Origin: JAVJSF01 sp040219555
GTDB lineage: Bacteria; Actinomycetota; Thermoleophilia; Miltoncostaeales; Miltoncostaeaceae
DNA length: 41,095 nucleotides
Direction: 5' to 3'
Assembly: GCA_040219555.1 (NCBI GenBank)
Contig: JAVJSF010000005.1
Location: 1-41,095, forward strand
Below are positions 33,243 to 40,947 of the stretch, piece after piece. The notes beneath the pieces were generated by a model. It saw only the letters and a list, made by a program, of their open reading frames with translations. It had not been told where the DNA came from and ran no database searches. A program made the translations under genes and the position numbers. How positions within the stretch are numbered: the first letter of the stretch is position 1; every line of letters starts with the position of its first letter.

Positions 33243-35285
33243 TCAGCCCACGCCGGCCAGCAACTTCATCGACTGGCGCAGCTCGCCCAGCACCGAGGAA
33301 TACGGGTGCATCACCAGGCCCTCGCGCAGGGCCGCGTCGGCGTCGGCGAACCGGCCCCGGCCGGCGCGCAACTGCGCCAGGTCCAGGTAGCGGCAGATGT
33401 TCTGGCGGTCGCGCTCGCGGGCCTCGGTGAGGAACGCCTCGGCGTCCTCGGGCAGGTCGCGCTCCTGGCAGATGTGACCCAGCGCCGCATAGGCGTCCGG
33501 GCTCGCCACGCCGGCGCGCACCGCGGCCAGCAGGCGCTCGGCCGCCGGCTCGGCGAAGCCCTCCCGCAGCAGCAGGTGCCCCAGGCGCTCGTCCACGTCG
33601 TCCGGGCCCTCGGCGGCCTCGTACAGGAGGGGCGACACCAGGTTGAACGAGTCCAGCCGGTCGAGGGCCAGGAAGCTCCCCGCCAGAGAGAACAGCACAT
33701 CGAGGACCGCCGGGTCGGGGTCCAGGGCGCCGCCGTCGCGCGCGCCTCCGCCGTGGGCCTCGATGGCCCGGCCGTAGGCGCGCACCACCGCACGCCCGTC
33801 GGGCGCGTCGCCGTCGATGTCCTCCAGCGCGGCGCCGGCGTCGGCCAGCCGCCCGTCCAGCAACTCGACCACCGCGCGCGCGGCGCAGGCCCGCGGGTAC
33901 GAGCCACCGCCCTCGGGAATGGCCGCCAGCTCGGCGCGCGCCTCGGCCAGGTCGCCCAGGCGCAGAGCGGCCTCGGCCAGCTGCAGACGCACCGGCCCGT
34001 CCTCGGCCCCCGCCCGGCGTGCGTCCAGCAGGGCCTCGCGCGCCTCGGCCGGGTACCCCCGCTCCAGCAGCGCCTCCGCGATGAGGATCAGCGCCTCGGC
34101 GCGCTTGCGCTCGGACACCAGGCGCGACATGTACGCGCGGACCACCTCGGGCGGGTCGGTGTCCAGCAGCAGGCGGGTGAGGGCGATCACGGGCGCGGCG
34201 AAGAAGCCGTCGGCGGCCTCGATGGAGCGCTTGAACGCCCGGACGGCCTCGCCCTTGTCGCCCATGAGCTGGTGCAGCAGGCCCAGGCCGCTGAGGGCGT
34301 AGAACGATCCCATGCCGGTCTGGGACAGGTAGCGGTCGCCGCCGTGCTCGCCGATCTCCACGGCGCGGCGGAAGCTGCGCATCGCCGCGCGGAACTCGCG
34401 CCTGCCGGCGTGGACCCGCCCCTCCAGGTGGTGCAGGTCGGCGAAGTCCGGGTATGCCTGCAGCCCGTCGGCCAGCACCTCCAGCGCCTCGTCGTCGCGG
34501 CCCAGCATGTGCAGGGAGGCGACGATGTTGCGCACCAGCAGCGAGGCGTAGTAGACCGACAGCGAGTCGAGGTTGTCGAAGGAGCGCCGGAAGTACTCCA
34601 GGGCCTCCTCGTGGCGCTCGACGCGCTGGAACTCCACGCCGGCGTTGAACAGCGTGAACGGGTCCTCGGGCTTGCGCTCCACCTCGCCCAGAACGATCGC
34701 CATGTTGCGGTCGGACTTCTTCTTGGCCCGGTTGGTGGGCTCCAGGTAGCCGTAGTGGTGGATCTCCACGCCCGCGAAGCGCATCTCGCCCAGGCCGGCG
34801 TGGGAGACCGCGCCCATCACCTGCTCGTGCAGCGCGCCCTCGTAGCGGTACTCGGGGCGATTGCGGAACAGCCGGAAGGCCGACATCACCACCGAGTCGA
34901 TGCCCCGCTCCTCGCCGATGAAGTTCACCTCGCGCAGCGACCAGCCCTCCACGCCGGGGGTCTCGATCAGCTCGCGCAGCGCGTGGGCGCCGATGACCTC
35001 CTCGTCGGCGTCGAGCACCAGGATCCACTCGCCGCTCGCGGCGTCGATGGCGGTGTTGCGCGGCGCGGCGAAGTCGCCCTGCCACTCCTCGTGCAGCACC
35101 GTGGCGCCGAAGCGCTCGGCGATGGCGATCGAGCCGTCCACCGAGCCGGTGTCGACGATGATGATCTCGTCCACCGCGCCGCGCACGCTCGTGAGGCAGC
35201 GTGCCAGGTGCTGCTCCTCATCGCGCATGATGATGCAGAGCGAGATGCGCTCGGCGGACTCGGTGGGGACGACTCGCAAGCCCAT
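33243..35285 (-). CDS. Family 2 glycosyltransferase with long tetratricopeptide-like repeat region
   Basis: A 680-residue cytosolic glycosyltransferase. The N-terminal GT2 domain (about 12-190) shows IIMRDEEQHLARCL, VDTGSVDGSIA, DADEEV (nucleotide-sugar/metal DxD-like) and a GYLEPTNRAKKK motif. The remaining 480 residues are helical TPR-like repeats. An ORF open further upstream to 35675 is not used, since the family N terminus and a GAGGAG site mark the ATG at 35285. A sigma-28-like motif 47 bases upstream and the flagellin gene 6 kb away suggest a flagellum-linked role, perhaps flagellin glycosylation; the substrate is not known. Confidence 0.88.
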   Translation of the reverse strand: MGLRVVPTESAERISLCIIMRDEEQHLARCLTSVRGAVDEIIIVDTGSVDGSIAIAERFGATVLHEEWQGDFAAPRNTAIDAASGEWILVLDADEEVIGAHALRELIETPGVEGWSLREVNFIGEERGIDSVVMSAFRLFRNRPEYRYEGALHEQVMGAVSHAGLGEMRFAGVEIHHYGYLEPTNRAKKKSDRNMAIVLGEVERKPEDPFTLFNAGVEFQRVERHEEALEYFRRSFDNLDSLSVYYASLLVRNIVASLHMLGRDDEALEVLADGLQAYPDFADLHHLEGRVHAGRREFRAAMRSFRRAVEIGEHGGDRYLSQTGMGSFYALSGLGLLHQLMGDKGEAVRAFKRSIEAADGFFAAPVIALTRLLLDTDPPEVVRAYMSRLVSERKRAEALILIAEALLERGYPAEAREALLDARRAGAEDGPVRLQLAEAALRLGDLAEARAELAAIPEGGGSYPRACAARAVVELLDGRLADAGAALEDIDGDAPDGRAVVRAYGRAIEAHGGGARDGGALDPDPAVLDVLFSLAGSFLALDRLDSFNLVSPLLYEAAEGPDDVDERLGHLLLREGFAEPAAERLLAAVRAGVASPDAYAALGHICQERDLPEDAEAFLTEARERDRQNICRYLDLAQLRAGRGRFADADAALREGLVMHPYSSVLGELRQSMKLLAGVG

Positions 35286-35331
35286 CGGTGACTCCTCGGT
35301 TCTCGTTCGCGCGCGTCGGTAGACGTGGGTG

Positions 35332-35359
35332 GTATCGGCGCGCACCGGGGCGGATTGAG
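35332..35359 (-). promoter_or_regulatory. Sigma-28-like promoter for the TPR glycosyltransferase gene
   Basis: The minus strand reads CTCAA, 15 bases, GCCGATAC. Predicted initiation near 35325 gives a 40-base leader with the GAGGAG site. The -35 box overlaps the first copy of the 14-base direct repeat (35357-35384) in front of the divergent vapBC-type genes. Confidence 0.65.
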
Positions 35360-35434
35360 CGCGAGTGCACGAGCGCGAGTGCACGAGCCCGGGAGCCGAG
35401 GGGGCGGACGGCTGGGTGCACGCTGCACCCAGCC
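35357..35434. promoter_or_regulatory. Putative antitoxin operator: direct and inverted repeats with GTGCAC cores
   Basis: GAGCGCGAGTGCAC occurs twice in tandem (35357-35370, 35371-35384). Then GGCTGGGTGCA and TGCACCCAGCC form an inverted repeat (35410-35434) around CGC. The hexamer GTGCAC occurs at 35365, 35379 and 35416. A TATCGT element (35439-35444) seven bases before the vapB ATG is a plausible -10 box, again giving a nearly leaderless start. Antitoxins of this class commonly bind palindromes at their own promoters. Confidence 0.6.
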
Positions 35435-35450
35435 GCGCTATCGTCGGTCC

Positions 35451-35693
35451 ATGGCCACGATCATCCAGATCAGGGGCGTGCCCGATGAGGTGCGCGACGC
35501 GCTGGCCGAGGCCGCGGCGCACGAGGGCCTGTCGCTGTCGGCATACGCCCGGCGCGAGCTGACCCGGGTCGCCGGCCGCGCGGCGCGCGCGCGGGCGAAC
35601 GCCGAAGTCATCCAGCGCACCCAGCGTGACGTCGGCGGCGCGATCGACCGCAGGACGATCCTCGAGGCCCTCCACGAGGGGCGGGGCGACTGA
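35451..35693 (+). CDS. vapB: VapB/FitA-type antitoxin (ribbon-helix-helix)
   Basis: An 80-residue protein starting MATIIQIRGVPDEVRDALAE with LSLSAYARREL, the N-terminal ribbon-helix-helix DNA-binding fold of the FitA/VapB (Arc-like) antitoxins. The C-terminal half is expected to wrap the toxin. The ATG at 35451 is chosen because the DNA-binding fold begins there and an inverted repeat lies upstream; an upstream frame to 35325 has no support. It ends five bases before the toxin gene. Confidence 0.86.
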   Translation: MATIIQIRGVPDEVRDALAEAAAHEGLSLSAYARRELTRVAGRAARARANAEVIQRTQRDVGGAIDRRTILEALHEGRGD

Positions 35694-35698
35694 ACATC

Positions 35699-36067
35699 GT
35701 GGACGCCGGCGTGGTGGTCGAACTGCTCGCGGGCGGACTCGACCCCGTGCGACTGGGCGACGACGACCTCGCGGCGCCCCACCTCCTCGACACCGAGGTG
35801 CTCAGCGCCCTGCGCGCCCTCGCCTTCCGCGGTGCCCTGGACCCCCCGGGTGCGGACGCGGCGGTGGCCGGCTTCCTCGCCCTCGAGATCACGCGCTTCC
35901 CCGCAGACCCGCTACGGCCGCGCATCTGGGAGCTGCGCCACAGCCTGACCGCCTACGACGCCACCTATGTCGCCCTGGCCGAGGATGTGGATGCTGCCGC
36001 GCTGCTGACCACCGACGCGCGCATGGCGCGGGCGCACGGGCCGCGATGCCCGATCACCGTGCTCTGA
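35699..36067 (+). CDS. vapC: VapC-type PIN-domain toxin (ribonuclease)
   Basis: A 122-residue PIN-domain protein, the expected RNase toxin partner. The acidic residues of the site are visible in VDAGVVVELLAGG (first Asp), DTEVLSALRAL (Glu), YDATYVALAE (Asp) and LLTTDARMARAH (Asp). Translation probably begins at GTG 35699, five bases after the antitoxin stop. It converges with the minus-strand glycosyltransferase at 36081, leaving only 13 bases between the stop codons. Confidence 0.86.
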   Translation: MDAGVVVELLAGGLDPVRLGDDDLAAPHLLDTEVLSALRALAFRGALDPPGADAAVAGFLALEITRFPADPLRPRIWELRHSLTAYDATYVALAEDVDAAALLTTDARMARAHGPRCPITVL

Positions 36068-36080
36068 CAGCGGCGGCAGG

Positions 36081-36923
36081 TCAGGCCGGGTGCCCGGCCG
36101 GCGCCCAGCGAGCCAGGTCCACCCGGTGCACGGCCGGGTCGAACGACCGCTCGGCGGTCCGCTCGAGCTCGCGGTCCTCGGCCAGCGACATGTCCCACTT
36201 CATCTCGAAGCGGACCGCGTTCTCCTCCAGCAGGCGCTGGTAGGCGTCCGGGAGGATCTTGAAGGTCCGGTGCCCGAAGTGGTGGATGAAGCTGTCGTCG
36301 GCGATCCACAGGCCGAAGCCGGCGATGCGCGCGCGCAGGCTGTAGTCGTCGTCCTCGAAGTTGCCCAGGCCGAACACCGGATCGAAGCCGCCGATGGCAT
36401 CCAGAAGCTCGCGGGTCATGGCCATGCAGAGCCCCGAGACGCGCGTCACGCGCCGACCGACGCCGGCGTTGGCGCGGGCGCGCCGGGCAGCGTAGGCATC
36501 GAGCTCGGTCGAGGGCGCGGTGGCGTAGTCGATCGCGTCGACCATCTGGGGCCCGCCCACGTGGTTCGAGCACGGCACCACCAGGCCCAGCCCGGGGTCA
36601 CGGGACAGCGCGGTCTCCATGGCCGTGAACCAGCCGGGAGTGACGATGGTGTCGTTGTTGAGCACCATCACCCGGCGGCCCTCGGCGGCGGCGATCCCCT
36701 GGTTGCACGCCACGCCGAAGCCCAGGTTGGACGCGTTGCGGATCAGCGCCCCCTCCCCCTCCCACGTGGCCGCGAAGCGCTCGGCAGTGCCGTCGGTGGA
36801 GCCGTTGTCGACCAGGATCACCTCGTGGCCCTCGGGGGTGTGGCGCTCGATGCTCGCCAGGCACGCGGCGGTGTACTCCACGCCGTTGAAGCACGGGATG
36901 ACGATGGACAGCTCGGGTGTCAT
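36081..36923 (-). CDS. Family 2 glycosyltransferase
   Basis: A 280-residue cytosolic glycosyltransferase of GT2 fold. The motifs are LSIVIPCFNGVEYTAACLASI, VDNGSTDGTAERF, a NLGFGVACNQGI segment, VMVLNNDTIVTPGW (DxD equivalent NNDT) and FGLGNFEDDDYSLRARIAGFGLWIADDSFIHHFG (ED acceptor-binding region). The family resembles rhamnosyl- or similar sugar transferases; the donor is unknown. The ATG at 36923 is used since the earlier open frame is unsupported. A sigma-28-like motif ends seven bases before it, and no ribosome binding site is seen. It and the TPR glycosyltransferase flank the vapBC pair and lie near flagellin. Confidence 0.86.
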   Translation of the reverse strand: MTPELSIVIPCFNGVEYTAACLASIERHTPEGHEVILVDNGSTDGTAERFAATWEGEGALIRNASNLGFGVACNQGIAAAEGRRVMVLNNDTIVTPGWFTAMETALSRDPGLGLVVPCSNHVGGPQMVDAIDYATAPSTELDAYAARRARANAGVGRRVTRVSGLCMAMTRELLDAIGGFDPVFGLGNFEDDDYSLRARIAGFGLWIADDSFIHHFGHRTFKILPDAYQRLLEENAVRFEMKWDMSLAEDRELERTAERSFDPAVHRVDLARWAPAGHPA

Positions 36924-36930
36924 GCCCGGG

Positions 36931-36959
36931 GTGTCGGCAACGGGGGGTGGCGATGTGAG
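36931..36959 (-). promoter_or_regulatory. Sigma-28-like promoter candidate for the GT2 gene
   Basis: The minus strand reads CTCAC, 16 bases, GCCGACAC, ending seven bases before the ATG, so the transcript would be leaderless. C in place of T in the -10 box makes it weaker than the other matches. Confidence 0.4.
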
Positions 36960-37048
36960 GCGCGGTGCCGGCGCGGGGTGGCGGACACCCCATCCACCCG
37001 GCCTCGGGGGCGGTAGGGTGGTCCACCACATACCGAAGGAGCGATGCC

Positions 37049-38308
37049 ATGTCCACGCGAGCGCCGATCCGCCGCCCAGGCATCCTGCCGGCCATCCTCT
37101 CCGTGCTCGCGCTGGGCCTGCTGTCCGCAGGCGTGATCGCGCCCCAAGCTTCGGCCCAACTCGCCCGCACCTGGGTGAGCGGCGTCGGCGACGACGCCAA
37201 CCCGTGCTCGCGCACCGCCCCGTGCCGGACGCTGGCCGGGGCCATCACCAAGACCGCGAGCGGCGGGGAGATCAATGCGATCGACCCGGGCGCCTTCGGT
37301 TCGGTGACCATCACCAAGCCGATCACCATCGATGTCTCGCCGTTCCACGGGGGGGTGCTGGCGTTCGCCACCGGCGTGCTGGTCAACATCACGCCCGCCA
37401 CCACCGGCGACGTGGTCCTGCGGGGACTGGCCCTGAACGGCGCCGGCGCCGGCGCCGGCGGGTGTCCCAATGCCACCGGCATCCACGGCGTGCGCATACT
37501 CAGCGCCCGCTCGGTACTGATCGAGGACACCACCCTCAACAACACCACCACGACCGGAGTGCTGGTTGCTCCCGCCGCGGGAGAGGTCGATGTCACCCTC
37601 AATCGCGTGCAGATGTCCGGCCACTGCGCCGATGCCCTCAACGTGGCTCCGGCGGCGGGAGCCTCCGCCGCACTGATGGTGCGCGACAGCACCATCACGC
37701 GCTCGGGCACCGCCGCGCGGGTGGGCACCGGCGGCCGGGCCTGGCTGAGCGGGTCGTCGATCTTCGCCAACACGGTCGGGCTGCTGCCCCAGGGCACGGG
37801 ACGCATCGACGCGTTCTCCGACACCACGGTGGTGGGCAACGACTTGGACGGCACGCCGACCTCGGTGCTCGGCACCGCCCCCGCGGGGCCCATCGGCCCG
37901 GCGGGTGCCACCGGCGAGCCCGGCCCGTCCGGACCCGCCGGGGCCACGGGCCCCGCGGGCGCCACGGGCCCCGCGGGGGCGGCCGGGGCCACCGGGGCAC
38001 GCGGGCCGGCCGGGGCCACGGCCCGCGTGCAGCTGGTGACCTGCCGCCAGGTGCGAGGGGTGCGCCGCTGCACCACCACGCTGCTGGCCCGGTCGCTGAC
38101 CTTCCGCACCGCGGCCCGGGTGAGGGCACGACTCGTGGGCCCGCGGGCGGTCCGCACGCTGCGGGCCGTCGTCACGCGCGCCGGCGACCTGCGCCTCAGC
38201 GCCGCGCGCCCGGTGCCGGCGGGCCGGTACCGGGCCTCTGTGACGATCACCGACGCCGACGGCGCGGTGCACACGATCGCCCGCCGGGTGACCATCCGCG
38301 GACGTTGA
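37049..38308 (+). CDS. Secreted beta-helix protein with collagen-like Gly-X-Y tract
   Basis: A 419-residue exported protein. The signal peptide (about 1-36, hydrophobic ILPAILSVLALGLLSAG, ending ASA) precedes a right-handed parallel beta-helix-like region (about 40-270) rich in Asn, Thr and Gly (WVSGVGDDANPCSRTAPCRTLAGAI). Then comes a collagen-like tract of Gly-X-Y triplets (about 275-325, GPIGPAGATGEPGPSGPAG) and a C-terminal Ig-like domain (about 330-419, ITDADGAVHTIARRVTIRG). A GAAGGAG site lies seven bases before the ATG; an earlier frame from 36965 is not supported. The function is unknown; the fold suggests a polysaccharide- or surface-binding protein. It is 125 bases from the divergent GT2 gene. 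Confidence 0.85.
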   Translation: MSTRAPIRRPGILPAILSVLALGLLSAGVIAPQASAQLARTWVSGVGDDANPCSRTAPCRTLAGAITKTASGGEINAIDPGAFGSVTITKPITIDVSPFHGGVLAFATGVLVNITPATTGDVVLRGLALNGAGAGAGGCPNATGIHGVRILSARSVLIEDTTLNNTTTTGVLVAPAAGEVDVTLNRVQMSGHCADALNVAPAAGASAALMVRDSTITRSGTAARVGTGGRAWLSGSSIFANTVGLLPQGTGRIDAFSDTTVVGNDLDGTPTSVLGTAPAGPIGPAGATGEPGPSGPAGATGPAGATGPAGAAGATGARGPAGATARVQLVTCRQVRGVRRCTTTLLARSLTFRTAARVRARLVGPRAVRTLRAVVTRAGDLRLSAARPVPAGRYRASVTITDADGAVHTIARRVTIRGR

Positions 38309-38327
38309 CCGGCCGGGAGGCACGGGG

Positions 38328-39155
38328 ATGGGCTTCTTCATGGACCGACACGACCTGGAGGGTGAGACGGGGGCGGACCTCGCCTCGGCCCACCTGCGCG
38401 ACCTCGAGGTGCAGCGCCGCCACGGCGTGCGCTTCCTGAGCTACTGGTTCGACTACGACCGCAACTCGGCCTTCTGCCTGGTCGAGGCGCCCGATGTGGA
38501 GGCGGTCGCCGCGGTCCACCAGGAGGCCCACGAGGGCGTGGTGAGCGACATCATCCCCGTGGAGCCCGAGATGGTCGGGCGGTTCCTGGGGCGCCTGGAC
38601 GATCCCATCAAGAGCCACCGGCCCGCAGAAAGCGCGTTCCGGATCATCCTCTTCACGGACCTCGAGGGGTCCACGGACATGACCCAGCGGCTGGGGGATG
38701 ACGCCTCGATGGCCCTGCTGCGCCGGCACGACGCGATGATCCGCGAACAGCTGGCCGGCACCGGCGGCCACGAGGTCAAGCACACCGGCGACGGGGTGAT
38801 GGCCGCCTTCCCGTCCGTACAGGGAGCGCTCGCCTGCGCGGTGGGCATCCAGCGGGCCTTCTCGCGGCACAACCGCGAGCACCCGGAGCTGTCGATGGCG
38901 GTGCGCGTCGGCCTGAGCGCAGGCGAGCCCGTGTCCGAGCACGGCGATCTGTTCGGCGCCGCCGTGCAACTGGCGGCGCGCCTCTGCGGCCACTGCCGGC
39001 CTGGGGACATCGCCGTGGCCGGCGTGGTCGCCGACCTGGCCATCGGCAAGGGCTTCACCTTCGGGCCGCGCGAGCACGTGGCGCTGCGCGGGTTCCCCGA
39101 GCCGATCGCGGTGTGCGCCGTCGCGTGGGCGGACGACGCCACGGACGCGGCATGA
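38328..39155 (+). CDS. DUF4242 (nickel-binding-like) domain fused to class III adenylate/guanylate cyclase
   Basis: A 275-residue cytosolic protein. Residues about 3-85 form a DUF4242 domain, like the nickel-binding SCO4226 type (FMDRHDLEG and VRFLSYWFDYDRNSAFCLVEAP). Residues about 100-270 are a class III cyclase. The two metal aspartates lie in ILFTDLEGSTD and HTGDGVMAAF, with the lysine of VKHTGDG that reads adenine. The stretch GAAVQLAARL has Gln where the transition-state Asn usually sits, so activity may be altered. GGGAGG precedes the ATG by seven bases. It overlaps the next gene by four bases (ATGA), implying a coupled pair. Confidence 0.86.
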   Translation: MGFFMDRHDLEGETGADLASAHLRDLEVQRRHGVRFLSYWFDYDRNSAFCLVEAPDVEAVAAVHQEAHEGVVSDIIPVEPEMVGRFLGRLDDPIKSHRPAESAFRIILFTDLEGSTDMTQRLGDDASMALLRRHDAMIREQLAGTGGHEVKHTGDGVMAAFPSVQGALACAVGIQRAFSRHNREHPELSMAVRVGLSAGEPVSEHGDLFGAAVQLAARLCGHCRPGDIAVAGVVADLAIGKGFTFGPREHVALRGFPEPIAVCAVAWADDATDAA

Positions 39156-40831
39156 ACGACACCGGCGAGGCGTGCGGACCGGCCATCCTCGTCCTCCACG
39201 GGGCCGCGGCTCCGCGAGAACGGGTGGCCGGCGAGCTGGCTCGCCGCTACGCGGCGGACTACGAGATCGTGGTGTGCGAGACGGGGGCCGCCGCAGAGGC
39301 CGAGGCCCTCCATCGGGCGTCGCGAGGGCGCGACATCGCACTCGTGCTGGCGGGTGACACCGAGGACCCCGCCGCGGCGGTCGAACTGCTCCGCCGGGTG
39401 GCCGCCCACCACCCCCACGCCAGGCGTGCTCTCCTGATCGACTTCGGCGGCTGGGGAGACGAGGCGACCGCGGAGGCCGTGCTCCGGGCGATGGCGCGCG
39501 GGTCGATGGACTACTACGTGCTGATCCCCTGGCGCTCGCCGGACGAGCTGTTCCACCGCACGGTGGCCGAGTTCCTGCACGAGTGGACGCGCGCGCACGG
39601 GCAGGGCCCGCGCGAGGTGACCGTCGTCGGGCGCCACGACGCCCCCCGGGTGGTGCACCTTCGGACGCTTCTCACGCGCAACGGCATCCCGCATGCCTGC
39701 CTGACGCCGGCCGATCCGCTGGGGGACCGGCTGCTGCGCGACGCGGGCCTGTCCGATGACGGGCCGGCGCTCGTGGCGTTCCACGACGGGCGCACCCTGC
39801 GGGACCCCTCCGACGTCGACCTGGCCCGGGCCTTCGGCTTCCGGACCGCCCCCACCCGGGACACCGTGGAGGTCGCCATCGTCGGCGCCGGGCCGGCGGG
39901 ACTGGCCGCGGCGGTCTACGCGGCCGCCGACGGGCTCGACACGCTGGTGGTGGAACGCGAGGCCATCGGGGGACAGGCCGGTAGCTCCTCGCTGATCCGG
40001 AACTACCTGGGTTTCCCTCGCGGCGTCAGCGGGGCCGACCTGGCGATGCGCGCCTACCAGCAGGCGTGGGTGTTCGGAGCCTCCATCCTGATGATGCGCA
40101 GCGTGGAGGGCATCGTCCGCGAGGACGACCACCTGGTGCTGGGCCTGGACGGCGGCGAGCGCGTGCGGGCCCGCGCCGTGATCCTCAGCGGCGGGGTCAG
40201 CTACCGGCGCCTCGATGTTCCCGAGCTGGAAGCGCTGATCGGCAGCGGGGTGCACTACGGGGCCTCCATCGCCGAAGCGCCGGCCTACGAGGGCGGCCAC
40301 GTCCATGTCCTGGGCGGAGGAAATTCGGCCGGACAGGCCGCCCTGCACCTGGCGCGGTACGCGGCCGAGGTGAGCGTGGTGGTACGCGGGCCCGCGCTGG
40401 AGGCGTCCATGTCGCGCTATCTGGTCCACCAGATCGAGGCGCATCCGCGCATCCGCGTCCTGACCGACCGGACGGTGATCGGCGGCGGTGGTACGCCCCG
40501 CCTCGCCGAGCTGGTGCTGCGGCACGGCACCGGCGAGGAGCGCGTGCCCTCGGACGCCCTGTTCGTCCTCATCGGCGCGCGCCCGCACACCGACTGGCTG
40601 CCCGCGGAGGTCGCCCGCGACCGCTGGGGGTTCATCCTGACGGGACCCGACCTGCCCGCCGCCGGCGAACCGGCGACCCGTTCCCGCTTCGCCACCGGGA
40701 TGCCCGGCGTGTTCGCCGCCGGCGACGTGCGCCACGGGTCGCTGAAACGCGTGGGCTCGGCGGTGGGTGAGGGCGCCGGCGTCGTCGGCGATGTGTTCGC
40801 CCACGTCCGCGGGGGCATCGAACAGGCCTGA
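39152..40831 (+). CDS. Fused receiver-like / glutaredoxin-like / thioredoxin-reductase-like flavoprotein
   Basis: A 559-residue cytosolic protein of the fused response regulator-thioredoxin reductase group. A receiver-like region (about 1-125) is followed by a thioredoxin/glutaredoxin-like region (about 140-225, VTVVGRHDAPRVVHLRTLL) and a FAD/NAD(P)-dependent reductase (about 235-555). That domain carries the FAD motif GAGPAGLAAAVYAAADGL, the NADPH motif VLGGGNSAGQAALHLA and the closing GVFAAGDVRHGSLKRVGSAVGEGA. The redox CxxC of true thioredoxin reductases is absent; the equivalent position reads GVHYGASIAEA. The receiver phosphoacceptor also looks degenerate. The start at 39152 overlaps the cyclase stop; an upstream frame to 39113 is not used. 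Confidence 0.86.
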   Translation: MNDTGEACGPAILVLHGAAAPRERVAGELARRYAADYEIVVCETGAAAEAEALHRASRGRDIALVLAGDTEDPAAAVELLRRVAAHHPHARRALLIDFGGWGDEATAEAVLRAMARGSMDYYVLIPWRSPDELFHRTVAEFLHEWTRAHGQGPREVTVVGRHDAPRVVHLRTLLTRNGIPHACLTPADPLGDRLLRDAGLSDDGPALVAFHDGRTLRDPSDVDLARAFGFRTAPTRDTVEVAIVGAGPAGLAAAVYAAADGLDTLVVEREAIGGQAGSSSLIRNYLGFPRGVSGADLAMRAYQQAWVFGASILMMRSVEGIVREDDHLVLGLDGGERVRARAVILSGGVSYRRLDVPELEALIGSGVHYGASIAEAPAYEGGHVHVLGGGNSAGQAALHLARYAAEVSVVVRGPALEASMSRYLVHQIEAHPRIRVLTDRTVIGGGGTPRLAELVLRHGTGEERVPSDALFVLIGARPHTDWLPAEVARDRWGFILTGPDLPAAGEPATRSRFATGMPGVFAAGDVRHGSLKRVGSAVGEGAGVVGDVFAHVRGGIEQA

Positions 40832-40853
40832 CCCCGCCCCGCCCCGCCAACGA

Positions 40854-40880
40854 CCCCGGCCCGCACGAGGCGGGCCGGGG
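40854..40880. terminator. 11-bp hairpin, probable bidirectional terminator
   Basis: CCCCGGCCCGC and GCGGGCCGGGG form 11 perfect pairs around ACGAG, between the stop of the flavoprotein gene and the stop of flagellin, which converge. The downstream sequence on the plus strand, TGGATTGGTTG, is modestly T-rich. Confidence 0.7.
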
Positions 40881-40947
40881 TGGATTGGTTGACCGGGTAT
40901 CAGGGAGGGTGGACGGGGCGACCTGGGCCGTCCCGTGCGCCGAACCC

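Noticed and set aside
38453..40804. 783-residue minus-strand frame opposite the cyclase and flavoprotein genes
   Set aside because: It is antisense to two well-supported genes and has no conserved motif.
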